Of a stretch of 64,000 bases of DNA, positions 34,228 to 44,683 are shown piece after piece. The DNA is from PALSA-555 sp963821325 (lineage in GTDB: Bacteria; Actinomycetota; Acidimicrobiia; IMCC26256; PALSA-555). Position numbers and translations under genes: made by a program. Position 1 is the stretch's first letter; each line of letters begins with the position of its first letter. The notes below the pieces were generated by a model. That model was not told where the DNA came from, did no database searches, and saw only the letters and a program-made list of their open reading frames with translations. The stretch lies in contig CAWGDC010000006.1 of NCBI GenBank assembly GCA_963821325.1, forward strand, positions 124,001 through 188,000. Direction: 5' to 3'.

Positions 34228-34800
34228 TCAGTACGTGGCGGTGCGGCGCAGCGCGAACACCGGCTCGGCGCCGCGGTTCGTGTCCGCCAGCGGCGGCACG
34301 GACCGGAGCCGGCGGCCGGCGAGCTCCGAGGCCGGCAAGGTGGCCCGCGGGCTCTGCTGCCGCGCCTTCATCTGGAGCAGCAGGTAGATGTAGCCGCCAA
34401 GCGCCGCGTCGCAGATGAAGTTGAGCCCGAAGAACACGATGCTGCCGTTGCTGAACGCCGCCATGATCAGCGTGATGCCGACGGCGCAGAGGAGCCCGAC
34501 GAGCACGTCGCGGCGGCGCCGCTGGGAGGTGGTCATCCCGCCGGGCGCCCGGGCCGGCGCTCCGAGGCCCATCCCGCCCATCGGGCCGGTCGGACCGACC
34601 GGGCCCATCAGGGCCTCGACACCCCCGCCGTCGCGGTCGTAGCCGCGGACCCGGCCGACGGCCGAGCTGAAGATGGACAGGACCTGGCCCATGCCGCCGG
34701 TGACCTGGCCGTGACCGCTCTCCGCGCGGGACCGCAGGATCGGGGGGATGAGGACGACGGCCCAGAGGATGCACAGGACGAGAATGACGACGATGGCCAT
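34228..34800 (-). CDS. GlpR/SepX-like divisome membrane protein
   Basis: A 190-residue protein: N-terminal helix (IVVILVLCILWAVVLIPP, residues 3-20), cytoplasmic region with the Gly/Pro-rich collagen-like GPVGPTGPMGGMGLG at 67-81, a basic RRRR at 94-97, then two helices to about residue 143 and a basic tail. The layout is that of mycobacterial/corynebacterial GlpR and Streptomyces SepX, and the position in a galU-moeA-moaC cluster is the same. In corynebacteria GlpR is the membrane receptor of the MoeA-like protein Glp at the septum. ATG 34800 starts the first helix. Confidence 0.7.
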   Translation of the reverse strand: MAIVVILVLCILWAVVLIPPILRSRAESGHGQVTGGMGQVLSIFSSAVGRVRGYDRDGGGVEALMGPVGPTGPMGGMGLGAPARAPGGMTTSQRRRRDVLVGLLCAVGITLIMAAFSNGSIVFFGLNFICDAALGGYIYLLLQMKARQQSPRATLPASELAGRRLRSVPPLADTNRGAEPVFALRRTATY

Positions 34801-34851
34801 GATCCGGTGCTGCTCCTCTTCCTCTCCGCCAGCTGCTCCGCCTAAACAGCG

Positions 34852-34882
34852 CCACGGCGGACCCTCAGGGATCACGCCGTGG
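34852..34882 (-). promoter_or_regulatory. Long hairpin in the leader of the GlpR-like gene
   Basis: CCACGGCG (34852-34859) pairs with CGCCGTGG (34875-34882), with further pairing inside (GACCC/GGGATC). It lies 52 bases upstream of ATG 34800. It may be an I-shaped terminator for the moaC message or a leader element. TTGACC sequences upstream on the minus strand could be -35 boxes for a separate promoter. Confidence 0.4.
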
Positions 34883-34965
34883 AAGTTGAGTGAAAGGCTA
34901 GTCAGTGGGGGGCGGCGAGGGTCAACCCGGGCGGGTCAAGAATCCGCTATTTCTTCGGGTCCGTG

Positions 34966-35463
<498 letters not shown>

Positions 35464-35539
35464 GCAGCGTGCAGTGTACGGGGAGGCCGGCGCCCCGATG
35501 TCCGCCGCCCGCGGCGGGCGGCTGGTCCCGCCTCGAGGG

Positions 35540-36601
<1,062 letters not shown>

Positions 36602-36610
36602 GGGCGGGCC

Positions 36611-36782
36611 CTACCACCGAGCGTGGTAGGGGGAGGACAACCGAGCCACCTCTCGGGGAGGCGACGATCCGCTGGCCGGGAAACTGGTCGCATTAGCCAG
36701 CGGGGAGCCAGGCGAAACCGGCCCCACAAACCGTGGGCCGGCTGTCGCCGTTTGCTGGACGAGAGGGCAGAGCGTGGCTCGG
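36611..36782 (-). ncRNA. Structured leader upstream of moaA; candidate Moco-type riboswitch
   Basis: Nested pairings: 36641-36649 with 36774-36782 (CCGAGCCAC/GTGGCTCGG), 36650-36655 with 36760-36765, 36660-36665 with 36744-36749 (GGCGAC/GTCGCC). These enclose two hairpins, 36669-36676/36696-36703 (CCGCTGGC/GCCAGCGG) and 36718-36727/36733-36741. A separate hairpin, CTACCAC/GTGGTAG (36611-36629), sits next to the moaA start. A three-way junction with a closing expression hairpin is riboswitch-like, and moaA genes are known Moco riboswitch targets. I could not confirm the Moco consensus by memory, so the ligand is a guess. Confidence 0.5.
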
Positions 36783-36856
36783 AGGTCGGAGCACCGGAAC
36801 CGTCGGCTGGGGCTGGCCGTCGCCGGTCCTGCCTCGAGCGCCGGTCTGCCCGGACA

Positions 36857-36880
36857 CCGGAGGTCATCGGCGACCTCCGG
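36857..36880 (-). other. Perfect hairpin in the moeA-moaA spacer
   Basis: CCGGAGGTC-atcggc-GACCTCCGG, a nine-pair perfect stem, lies upstream of the structured leader on the moaA strand. It may belong to the promoter/leader region or be a second terminator after moeA. Sequence between 36783 and 37055 otherwise shows nothing recognisable. Confidence 0.4.
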
Positions 36881-37055
36881 CATCCCGGCCGGTCGCATCG
36901 CACCGTCGCGTGGGGGACGCACGGATGCGTGGCGACGCGGGTCGACGTGGGCCAGCGGCGGTGGGGTCGACACGTCGTCGACGGAGACGGTGCGCGTCCC
37001 GCACGGGATGTCGTCGCCGTCGGGTGTCGGGCTGGGCTGACGAACCGTCGGCGCA

Positions 37056-37086
37056 GGCTCCGGCCTTCTTGGGGCAGGCCGGAGCC
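37056..37086 (-). terminator. I-shaped terminator hairpin after moeA
   Basis: GGCTCCGGCCT (37056-37066) and AGGCCGGAGCC (37076-37086) form an eleven-pair stem 15 bases after the moeA stop on the minus strand. No U tract follows, as usual in high-GC actinobacteria. It separates moeA from the moaA leader. Confidence 0.55.
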
Positions 37087-37100
37087 CGACCCCCTCCATG

Positions 37101-38341
37101 TCAGTGGTCGGGCACACCATCCAGGGACACGACGGTGACCGGCGCGCCCGCCGGGAGGCCGTCGCCGTCCGGGATGCACGCCAGCCCGTTCGCCGCCGCG
37201 GTGGCGGACAGCACGTTGCTCGCCTGGTCACCGACGCGCGACACCCGGTAGCCGTCCGGGGTGCTGCGCAGCCGGACCCGGTCCAGGTGCAGTCGCCCGT
37301 CCCGGCGCCGCGCGAACGGATGCTCGGTGCGCGCTGGACACCTCGGGCCGGAAGCGGTGGGGATGCCCGAGCCGGGTCAGCATCGCGGGGCGGGCGAAGC
37401 ACTCGAAGCTCACGAGCGACGACACCGGGTTGCCGGGCAGCCCGAACACCGGGGTCCCGTCCACGAACCCGACGGCGAGCGGCTTCGCCGGCTTGATCGC
37501 CACCTGCCGGGCGATGAGCGTGCCCAGCCGCCCCAGCGCGGCGTGCACGAAGTCGAAGTCGCCGACCGACACGCCCCCGCTCGTCAGCACGACGTCGTAC
37601 TCCGCCACCGCGGCCGCGAGCGCCGCGGTGATCGCCGCCTCGTCATCACGGACGATGCCCAAATCGATCGCCTCACAGCCCGCCTCGCGGGTCAACGCGA
37701 GGAGCATGGGTCGGTTCGAGTCCCGGATCTGGCCGGGCGCCAGCGGCCGGGCATCGTCCTCGGCTGCGACGAGCTCGTCCCCGGTCGAGAGCACACCCAC
37801 GCGGCGCGCGGCGCGTGACCCGGACACGGGTGATCCCCACGCTGGCGAGCACCCCGAGGGACGCGGCGCGGAGCACCGTGCCGGCGGGGAACACCGAGGC
37901 CCCCGCGACGAGGTCGCCGCCCGCGGCCCGCACGTGGTCACCGGCCGTCGCCGCGGCCGCGACGAGCACCCCGTCGTCGCCGTCGGGTGTCGTGCGCTCG
38001 ACCATCACGATGGCGTCCGCCCCGGGCGGGATGGGCGCGCCGGTCATGATCCGGATCGCCTCGCCCTCCCCGACCGCCCGGTCCGGTGCCCGGCCCGCGG
38101 GCAGGAGCCCGACGACGCGCAGCCGCACCGGTGACTCGGCGGTGGCCGCGGCCGTGTCCGCGGCGCGCACGGCGTAGCCGTCCATCGCGGTGTTCGCGAA
38201 CGGGGGGACGGCCTCGCCGCTGCGGACCTCCTCGGCGAGCGCCAGCCCGTGCGCGTCGGCGAGCGCCACGGTGACCGGCTCGAGGCGAGTGACCGCCGAC
38301 AAGACCTCCTCCTGAACCGCGGCGAGCGGGACCAGGCTCAT
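37101..38341 (-). CDS. moeA: MoeA / gephyrin-like Glp (two frameshifts)
   Basis: Joined length is about 413 residues, normal for MoeA. The part from ATG 38341 has PPFANTAMDGYAVRA and MTGAPIPPGADAIVMVE. Near 37815 the frame shifts to one with RVGVLSTGDEL, LTSGGVSVGDFDF and GLPGNPVSS; near 37330 it shifts again to EHPFARRRDGRLHLDRV and the end VPDH. MoeA inserts molybdate into adenylated molybdopterin. In corynebacteria the homologue in this same gene position is Glp, a division protein that binds FtsZ and GlpR, so a moonlighting role is possible. Overlaps galU by ATGA. Confidence 0.9.
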
Positions 38342-39225
38342 CGCCGGGGGTGACGCTCGACGATCGTGGCCAGGATGTCGGCGAGCCCAGGACCCAGGTC
38401 GGGCCGCTGGAGCGCCAGCTCGACGTTCGCGCGCAGGAAGTCGAGCTTCTGGCCGATGTCGTAGCGGCCCTGCGAGAACACCACCCCGTGGACCGGCGCG
38501 TCCTCGAGCAGCACACCGACCGCGTCGGTGAGCTGCAGCTCGCCGCCGACGCCCGGCTCGGTGCGGTCGAGCGCGTCGTAGATCGCCGGCGAGAACACGT
38601 ACCGGCCGATCACGGCGAGGTTCGACTTCGCGTCGGCCGGGTCGGGCTTCTCGACGACGCCGTGCACGCGGGCCAGCCCCTCCTCGACGACCTCGACCTC
38701 GGCGCAGCCGTACGCCGAGATGTCGCGGGGAGCGACCTCCATGAGGGCCAGGACGGCGCCGCCCTCGGCGGCGTGCACCTCGAGCATCCGGCGCAGCAGC
38801 CGCGCGTCGTCGACCATGATGTCGTCGCCGAGCAGCACCGCGAACGACTCGGCGCCGGTGTGGTCGCGGGCCACCGACACGGCGTGGCCGAGACCGAGCG
38901 GGTCGCGCTGGCGGATGTAGTGGAGGTCCGCGAGGTCGTTCGTGGCCTGCACCTGCCGCAGCAGCTCGTCCTTGCCGTCTTGCTCCAGGTAGAACTCGAG
39001 CTCGAAGTTGCGGTCGAAGTGGTCCTCGATGGCCCGCTTGCCGCGCCCGGTGATCACCAGCACGTCCCGCAGACCGGCCCGGGCCGCCTCCTCGACGACG
39101 TACTGGATCGACGGCTTGTCGACGATGGGCAGCATCTCCTTGGGCTGGCTCTTCGTCGCCGGCAGGAACCGCGTGCCGATCCCCGCGGCCGGGATCACCG
39201 CCTTGTGCACCGAGGGCGTCGTCAC
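38338..39225 (-). CDS. galU: UTP-glucose-1-phosphate uridylyltransferase
   Basis: A 295-residue nucleotidyltransferase with AGIGTRFLPATKSQPKEMLP, DKPSIQYVVEEA and VLLGDDIM, the GalU signatures. It makes UDP-glucose for cell-wall and storage glycans. Starts at GTG 39225 overlapping plsY (GTGA) and ends overlapping moeA (ATGA), so plsY-galU-moeA is one transcription unit. Confidence 0.96.
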   Translation of the reverse strand: MTTPSVHKAVIPAAGIGTRFLPATKSQPKEMLPIVDKPSIQYVVEEAARAGLRDVLVITGRGKRAIEDHFDRNFELEFYLEQDGKDELLRQVQATNDLADLHYIRQRDPLGLGHAVSVARDHTGAESFAVLLGDDIMVDDARLLRRMLEVHAAEGGAVLALMEVAPRDISAYGCAEVEVVEEGLARVHGVVEKPDPADAKSNLAVIGRYVFSPAIYDALDRTEPGVGGELQLTDAVGVLLEDAPVHGVVFSQGRYDIGQKLDFLRANVELALQRPDLGPGLADILATIVERHPRR

Positions 39226-39830
39226 GCTGCGACGCTACCGCCGTCGTCTTCTTGGCCCAGCCCATGCTCCTCGCCGCGCACGAGTCGACGCAGGTTCGAG
39301 AGGTGACGGACGATCACGAGCGCGGCCAGCCCGCCAGTCACCGCGATGTCGAGCGCCGATCCGTCGCGCAGCGCCACGATCGCCGGGAACGCCAGCGCGC
39401 ACACGATCGACGCGACCGACGCCTTCCGCAGCCCGCGGGCGATCCCGAGCCACACCGCGCCGAGCACCGCGGTCTCGAGGGGGAACACGACGGCCAGGAC
39501 GCCGGCCGCGGTGGCGACACCCCGGCCGCCTTTGAAGCGCCGGGTGATGGGGAACACGTGCCCGACGACCGCGGCCACGCCGAGGATGAACGCGCCGCGG
39601 TGCCCGTCGAGTGCGACGCCGGCGCCCGCCGCGGCGGCGCCCTTGCCGATGTCGAGGACGAGCACGAGGAGCCCGGCCTTCCAGCCGAGGAGCCGGAACG
39701 TGTTCGACGCGCCCGGGTTGCCGGACCCTTCGTGGAGGATGTCGTGGCCCCGGGCGCGGGCGACGAGGGCGGCGCTCGGGAACGTCCCGAGGAGGTAGGC
39801 CACCGGGAAGAGGGACCCGATGAGGAGCAC
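39222..39830 (-). CDS. plsY: Glycerol-3-phosphate acyltransferase PlsY
   Basis: A 202-residue membrane protein with about five helices. The three PlsY loops are present: GSGNPGASN (motif 1), FKGGRGVATAAG (phosphate-binding motif 2), and a weaker third motif near ASIVCALAFP. It transfers acyl from acyl-phosphate to glycerol-3-phosphate, the first step of phospholipid synthesis. The start is GTG 39830. Confidence 0.95.
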   Translation of the reverse strand: MLLIGSLFPVAYLLGTFPSAALVARARGHDILHEGSGNPGASNTFRLLGWKAGLLVLVLDIGKGAAAAGAGVALDGHRGAFILGVAAVVGHVFPITRRFKGGRGVATAAGVLAVVFPLETAVLGAVWLGIARGLRKASVASIVCALAFPAIVALRDGSALDIAVTGGLAALVIVRHLSNLRRLVRGEEHGLGQEDDGGSVAA

Positions 39831-39958
39831 GGTCGAAAGTCTCTCGCTCCGGAGCGGTCAGGGATGACGGAGGCCCCCGCCGGCGTTACGCTTAGCAGTC
39901 AACGGCTCCGAGTGCCAGCCCCGGGCTGACGGGTCGACCGAGTCGGGAGCGGAGGGTC

Positions 39959-40346
39959 ATGCCCACCTACCGGTACCGCTGCGGCGGATGCGGCGAGGAG
40001 TTCGAGGTCTGGCAGTCGTTCACCGAAGACCCGCTCCACACCCACGATCACGGCTGCGGCGGCGAGCTGGTCAAGGTCCTGACCCCGGCGGGGATCGTGC
40101 TGAAGGGGCCAGGCTTCTACCGCAACGACAGCCGCACCGGGTCCGGCAAGCGTGGCGGCGGCTCCAGCGACGGCGGCTCCAGCGACGGCGGCTCCAGCGA
40201 CGGCGGCTCGAGCGACGGCGGGTCGAGCGACGGCGCCGGCACCAAGAAGCCGGCCGCCAAGAAAGACGGCGATGGCGGGTCGACGTCGTCGGGTGGAGAA
40301 ACGACGACGAGCGGCTCGTCGTCGGCGAGCCAGCACCACGTCGTGA
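39959..40346 (+). CDS. FmdB-family zinc-ribbon protein with GGSSD repeats (likely frameshift at its end)
   Basis: ATG 39959 follows GGAGG. MPTYRYRCGGCGEEFEVWQS is the FmdB zinc ribbon (Cys8, Cys11). The second knuckle is HDHGCGG instead of the usual C-x-x-C, so His may replace a ligand. LKGPGFYRND closes the domain. A low-complexity tail follows, with five GGSSD units. As written, the frame runs on into a HAD domain. If one C near 40330 is removed, the tail ends in a TGA overlapping GTG 40343 (GTGA), the usual layout here. I therefore treat them as two genes. Confidence 0.8.
40157..40231 (+). repeat. Five 15-bp tandem repeats inside the FmdB gene
   Basis: Five units of GGCGGCTCCAGCGAC (last two with small changes) encode GGSSD. 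Copy number may vary between strains by slippage. They sit in the disordered tail after the zinc ribbon. Confidence 0.85.
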
Positions 40347-41039
40347 GCGCGGCGGCGCCCGCCGCCTCGAGCGGTGCCCGCCCCGTCGAGGCGGTGATCT
40401 TCGACTACGGCGGCGTGATCTCGGTGCGCTTCCTCGCCGACCTCGGGACCTTCGAGGCCGAGCTCGGCTACCCGCCGGGCAGCGTCACGGAGCTGATGTT
40501 CGGCGGGGTGGCCGATGGCGCGACGGTCCACGACTTCCACCTCCTCGAGATGGGCCGCCTGTCGCTCACCGACTACCTCGCCGGGCTGTCACCGACGCGC
40601 CCCCGACGTGCTCGGCCGACCGCTCGACTACGGCGCGTACCAGCAGTTCATGGCCGCGTCCGCCGTCGCGGTGCACTGGCCGGTCGTGCACCGGATCCGG
40701 CGGCTGCGCGACGACGACGTCGCGCTGGCGCTGCTCACGAACAACGTACGCGAGTTCGGGGACACCTGGCGCGCCACCTTCCCGGTCGACGAGCTGTTCC
40801 GGATCGTCGTCGATTCGAGCGAGGTCGGGATGCGCAAGCCGGACCCGGCGATCTACGAGCACACGTGCGCGCGCCTCGGGGTCGCCCCGGATGCCACCGT
40901 CTTCGTCGACGACGTCGAGGAGAACGTCGCCGCGGCCGCGGCGGTCGGGCTCGACACGGTGCGCTTCGGCACGGACCCGGTGGCGTCGCTCGCCGAGCTG
41001 GACGCCATCCTCACCCGCCGCGGCGTCAGGACCCGCTGA
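40343..41039 (+). CDS. HAD-superfamily hydrolase (frameshifted)
   Basis: From GTG 40343: VIFDYGGVIS is HAD motif I with the nucleophile Asp. Near 40595, in a run of C, the frame shifts; the second part carries ALLTNNVREF (motif II), VGMRKPDPAIYEH (motif III Lys) and VFVDDVEENVAAA (motif IV). Length is about 230 residues, in the haloacid dehalogenase/ACAD10-N group. It hydrolyses a phosphate ester or haloacid; substrate unknown. It converges with, and overlaps by 14 bp, the PmbA-like gene. Confidence 0.82.
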
Positions 41040-42373
41040 CCTGCATCTCGTCGATCAGCAGCGTCGCCCCGGCCGCCGACCCGGGCAGCCAGGTGAGGTC
41101 GGCGCCGACCTCGACCACGTCGAGGAGCATGCGCTGCAGCGTCGACGCGACCGTCACCTCGCGCACCGGCTCGGCGAACGCGCCGTCGCGCACCATCAGA
41201 CCGACAGCGCCGACCGAGAAGTCGCCGCTCACCGGGCTGGTGCCGGAGTGCAGCCCGCTCACCGTCTGCACGTACAGCGCGGCGGGCAGCGACGCGACGA
41301 TCGCGTCGGGGGTGTGGTCACCCGGCGTGAGCGCGAGGGCGCGGGCGCCGACCCCGGGCGGTGACGCGAGGTCGCGCACCGCGGCGCCGGTCGTGCCGAC
41401 GCCGGAGCGCCGCCCCGTGTAGACGTTCTGGAGGAACCCGGAGAGCGTCCCCCCGTCGAGCAGGGGCGTGCGGCGCGTCGGGACACCCTCGGCGTCGTGG
41501 GTCGTGGCGCCGCGGGCACGCGGATCGGTCGGGTCGTCGACCAGGGTCACGACGGGGGCAGCGACCTGCTCGCCGTCACGGCCGGCGAACATCGACCGTC
41601 CCTTCAGCACCGCCTCGCCGTTCAGCGCCGCGCCGATCACCGCGAGCAGGGACGCGGTGACGAGCGGGTCGAGGACGACGGGCAGCCGCTGGGTCCGGGG
41701 CTGCACCGCGCCCAGGAGCCGGGTGGCGCGCGTCGCGGCGTCGCGGGCGGCGGCGTCGACGTCGAGCTCGTCGACCGACCGGCCGACCGAGAAGCCGAAG
41801 CCGGTGCGGGTCTCGTCGCCGGCGCTGGCGAGCGCGGTGGCGCTGCACGAGCAGGCGGTCCGCCGCGTCGCGGCCTCGACGCCGAGCGAGCTGGCCACGG
41901 CCGCCTCGATCGCCGCGTCGTGGTAGTCGGCGCTCTCGACGCCGCGCACCCGCGGGTCCGCGGACGCGGTCGCCGCCTCGAGCGCGAGCGTCAAGTCGAT
42001 CTTCGCGTTCGTGGCGACCGACGCCAGGTCGTCGCGCCAGAGGTCGAGGCGGGCGGACGGGGCCGCGGCCTCGTCGGGGGTGGGCAGGCCGAGCCACGGG
42101 TCGGGCGCGGCGAACCGGGCGTTGTCGCGGGCCTCGGCGAGCGCGTCGTCGAGCAGCGCCGGGTCGAGCGCGCCGGCCCAGGCGTAGCCCTGCCGGCCGT
42201 CGCGCACGCACGCGGATCCCCACGCCGGCCTGCTCGGCGACGGTGAGCGATTCGACGTCGCCGCGCAGCACGGCCACGTCGGTCTCGCGGCTCCGCAGGA
42301 CGTACGCCTCGATCGCCTCGCCCGGCTCGGCCTGCTCGGCGACGGCGCGGGCGACGCCGAGCGGCTCAGGCAC
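41026..42373 (-). CDS. TldD/PmbA family, PmbA (TldE)-like subunit (frameshifted)
   Basis: About 449 residues joined. From GTG 42373: SRETDVAVLRGDVESLTVAE; the frame breaks near 42210, then continues VRDGRQGYAWAGALDP to the C-terminal SGTSPVSGDFSVGAVGLMV. No HExxxH metal motif, as expected for the TldE subunit. TldD/TldE form a metalloprotease that trims unfolded or modified peptides (microcin B17, CcdA in E. coli). It overlaps the TldD gene by eight bases. Confidence 0.88.
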
Positions 42374-43750
42374 GCGCCGTGCCGCCGACGGTCAGCTCCG
42401 CGACCCGCAGCGTGGGCTGCCCCGCCGACACGGGCACCCGCTGCCCCTTGCCGCACGTCCCGGCCCAGGTCTCGAAGTCGGAGCCGACGGCGTCGATGCG
42501 GCGCAGCACCTCGGGCCCGTTCCCGATCAGCTGGGCGGCACGCACCGGCGCGGTGATGCGCCCGTCCTCGATCAGGTAGGCCTCGGTGACACCGAACACG
42601 AAGTCGCCGGTCGCCGGGTCGACCTGGCCGCCGCCGAGCGCGACGCAGTACAGCCCGTTCGGGGTGCCGGCGATGATCGCGTCGGGGTCGGCATCGCCGG
42701 CGAGGAGCAACGTGTTCGTCATCCGGACCAGCGGGAGGTGCTGGTAGCTCTCCCGACGGCCGTTGCCCGTGCTGGCCCGCCCCTCCTTGCGGGCCCGCAG
42801 CCAGTCGAACATGTAGTCGGTGAGCCGGCCGTCCTCGATGAGGGTGGTGCGGCGCGCCGGCGTGCCTTCGTCGTCGACGGCGTACGTGCCCCACTCGCGC
42901 GGGTAGGCGCCGTCGTCGACGAGCGTCACACCCGGCGCGGCGACCTGCTCACCGATCCGGCCGCGGAACACCGACGCGTCGCGGTCGACGAGGTCGGCTT
43001 CGAGGCCATGGCCGCACGCCTCGTGGAACAGCACTCCGCCCGCGCCGCGTCGCAGCACGACGGGCATCGGGCCCGACGGCGCGGGCGCGCGTCGAGCATG
43101 CGCAGCGCCCGGTCGGCCGCGATGGTGGCCACTTCCTCCGGGGGCACCTCGTCGAAGAGCTCGAAGCCGACGGTGCGGCCCGGGGCCTCGGTCCCGGTGC
43201 GCCGGCCGGTGTCACCGACCGCGACGCAGCTCACCGACAGCCGGGTGCGGACCTGCTCGTCCTCGACGAGGAGGCCGTCGGAGTTGGCGACGAGGATGCG
43301 GCGGCGCCCGTCGGCGTACGCCGCGCTGACCTGCTGGACCGCGCCACCCGCGCCCGCGCCGCGGCGTCGGCCCGCTCGAGCAGGTCGACCTTGCGCTGCT
43401 TGGCGACCGTGTCGGGCGGCACGGTGACCGGCGCGGCGTCGACGGGGACGCGCGCCGAGCTGCACCACCCGGGTCTCGTCGGCGGTCCCGCGCGCCGCGG
43501 CCGCGGCCGCGGTCGCCGCCTGGCGCAGGCCGGGCTCGCTCAGGTCGGCGGTGTGCGCGTAGCCCGTCGATTCGCCGCGCACGACCCGCACCCCCGCGCC
43601 GCGGCGGTGACCGGACACCAGGTCCTCGACGCGCCCGTCGTCGAACGTGACGTTCGTCGACGCCCGGTCCTCGGCGAACACCTCCGCGAAGTCACCGCCG
43701 GAGCGCAACGCGACGCTGAGCGTCTGGGCCAACACATCGGGGTCAAGCAC
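42366..43750 (-). CDS. tldD: TldD metalloprotease subunit (three frameshifts)
   Basis: About 461 residues joined from GTG 43750. N-terminal ASTNVTFDDGRVEDLVSG; a segment between about 43455 and 43345 (PPDTVAKQRKVDLLERAD) lies in another frame, bounded by two compensating indels; a third indel near 43080 leads into VLFHEACGHGLEADLV, whose HExxxH is the zinc site. The C-terminal part has GNGRRESYQHLPLVRMTN, the TldD signature. Active protease subunit of TldD/TldE. All indels fall in G/C runs. Confidence 0.88.
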
Positions 43751-43771
43751 GCGAACGTCTAGGGTAGGCGA

Positions 43772-44158
43772 ATGCCGCTGCGTCCCGGCCTGAGCGCCTG
43801 CGCAACGATGGCGGTCACGGAAGCCGACACCGCGGTGGCGTTGCACAGCGGCGACGTCGACGTGCTCGGCACCCCACGCGTGGTGTCGTTGGCCGAGGAG
43901 GCGTCGGTCCTGGCGGTGGCGGACGAGCTCGCGGAGGGCACGACGAGCGTCGGCTACCGGGTGCAGCTCGACCATCTGGCGCCCACCGCGGTCGGCGGCG
44001 AGGTGCGCGCCGAGGCGACACTCGAGACGATCGAGAGCCGCCGCCTGACGTTTCGGGTCGCGGTGTCCGACGCCCACGGGCTCGTCGCCGCGGGGCGTCT
44101 CACCCGGGTCGTCGTGGACCGGGCGCGGTTCCTCGAGACCGCGGCGGGTGGCGGATGA
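43772..44158 (+). CDS. Hotdog thioesterase, fluoroacetyl-CoA thioesterase (FlK)-like
   Basis: A 128-residue single hotdog protein. GTPRVVSLAEEAS and the central GTTSVGYRVQLDHLAPTAVG match the Thr, Glu and His positions of FlK-type thioesterases, which hydrolyse small acyl-CoAs. Most relatives are housekeeping thioesterases rather than fluoroacetate resistance proteins. It overlaps the next gene by ATGA and is divergent from tldD. Confidence 0.85.
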   Translation: MPLRPGLSACATMAVTEADTAVALHSGDVDVLGTPRVVSLAEEASVLAVADELAEGTTSVGYRVQLDHLAPTAVGGEVRAEATLETIESRRLTFRVAVSDAHGLVAAGRLTRVVVDRARFLETAAGGG

Positions 44159-44682
44159 CCGACCGGCCGCCGGACCAGCCCGGCTGGGCCTCGCCGAACC
44201 CACCGGCGGGCTCGGGCGGATGGATCCCGGATCTCACCGTCCCGAGCGACCCCACGGGTGGTTACGGCGCGCCACCGATCACCGTCGGCGCGCCGCGCCG
44301 GCGCCGCCGATGGCTCGTCGTGCTGCTGAGCGTCCTCGCCCTCATCGTGGCGTGCCTCGGGGTCGGGACCGCGCTGTTCGTCACCCGCACCCTGCCGCCC
44401 TACAACGGCGCGCGCGAGTTCCTGGACGACGTGAACCACGGCAACACCGACGCGGCGACCGGACGGCTCTGCAGCAACGACAGCGGGGATCCGACCACGG
44501 CGCTCCAGAACGTCGATGACACCTTCTCGAACGGGAAGTCGCTCTCGGTGAACCCGTTCGGCGTGGACCGGTCCGGCAGCACCGCGACCGTCGGCTACAC
44601 CATCACGTCGAACGACGGGTCGACGCACACCTTCCACCTCACCGTCGTCGACGAGGGCGGCAGCTGGAAGGCCTGCCCGTAA
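44155..44682 (+). CDS. Single-pass membrane protein, DUF4878-like extracellular domain
   Basis: A 175-residue protein: Pro/Gly-rich cytoplasmic N-terminus to about 47, RRRRR then one helix (residues 53-76), and a small outside domain (GAREFLDDVNHGNTDAA, STATVGYTI) of the cystatin/NTF2-like kind seen in DUF4878 proteins. Function unknown. It ends one base before the stop of the converging TPP enzyme gene. Confidence 0.75.
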   Translation: MTDRPPDQPGWASPNPPAGSGGWIPDLTVPSDPTGGYGAPPITVGAPRRRRRWLVVLLSVLALIVACLGVGTALFVTRTLPPYNGAREFLDDVNHGNTDAATGRLCSNDSGDPTTALQNVDDTFSNGKSLSVNPFGVDRSGSTATVGYTITSNDGSTHTFHLTVVDEGGSWKACP

Positions 44683-44683
44683 A

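Noticed and set aside
36774..37040. An 88-codon plus-strand frame in the moeA-moaA spacer.
   Set aside because: It overlaps the structured leader, lacks a ribosome site and looks like no protein family.
40157..40231. Short regular repeats as a possible CRISPR array.
   Set aside because: Units are contiguous 15-mers without spacers, in frame within a protein tail.
43772..44158. Fluoroacetate resistance gene (flK).
   Set aside because: Only the general hotdog motif pattern is shared; no organofluorine genes nearby.
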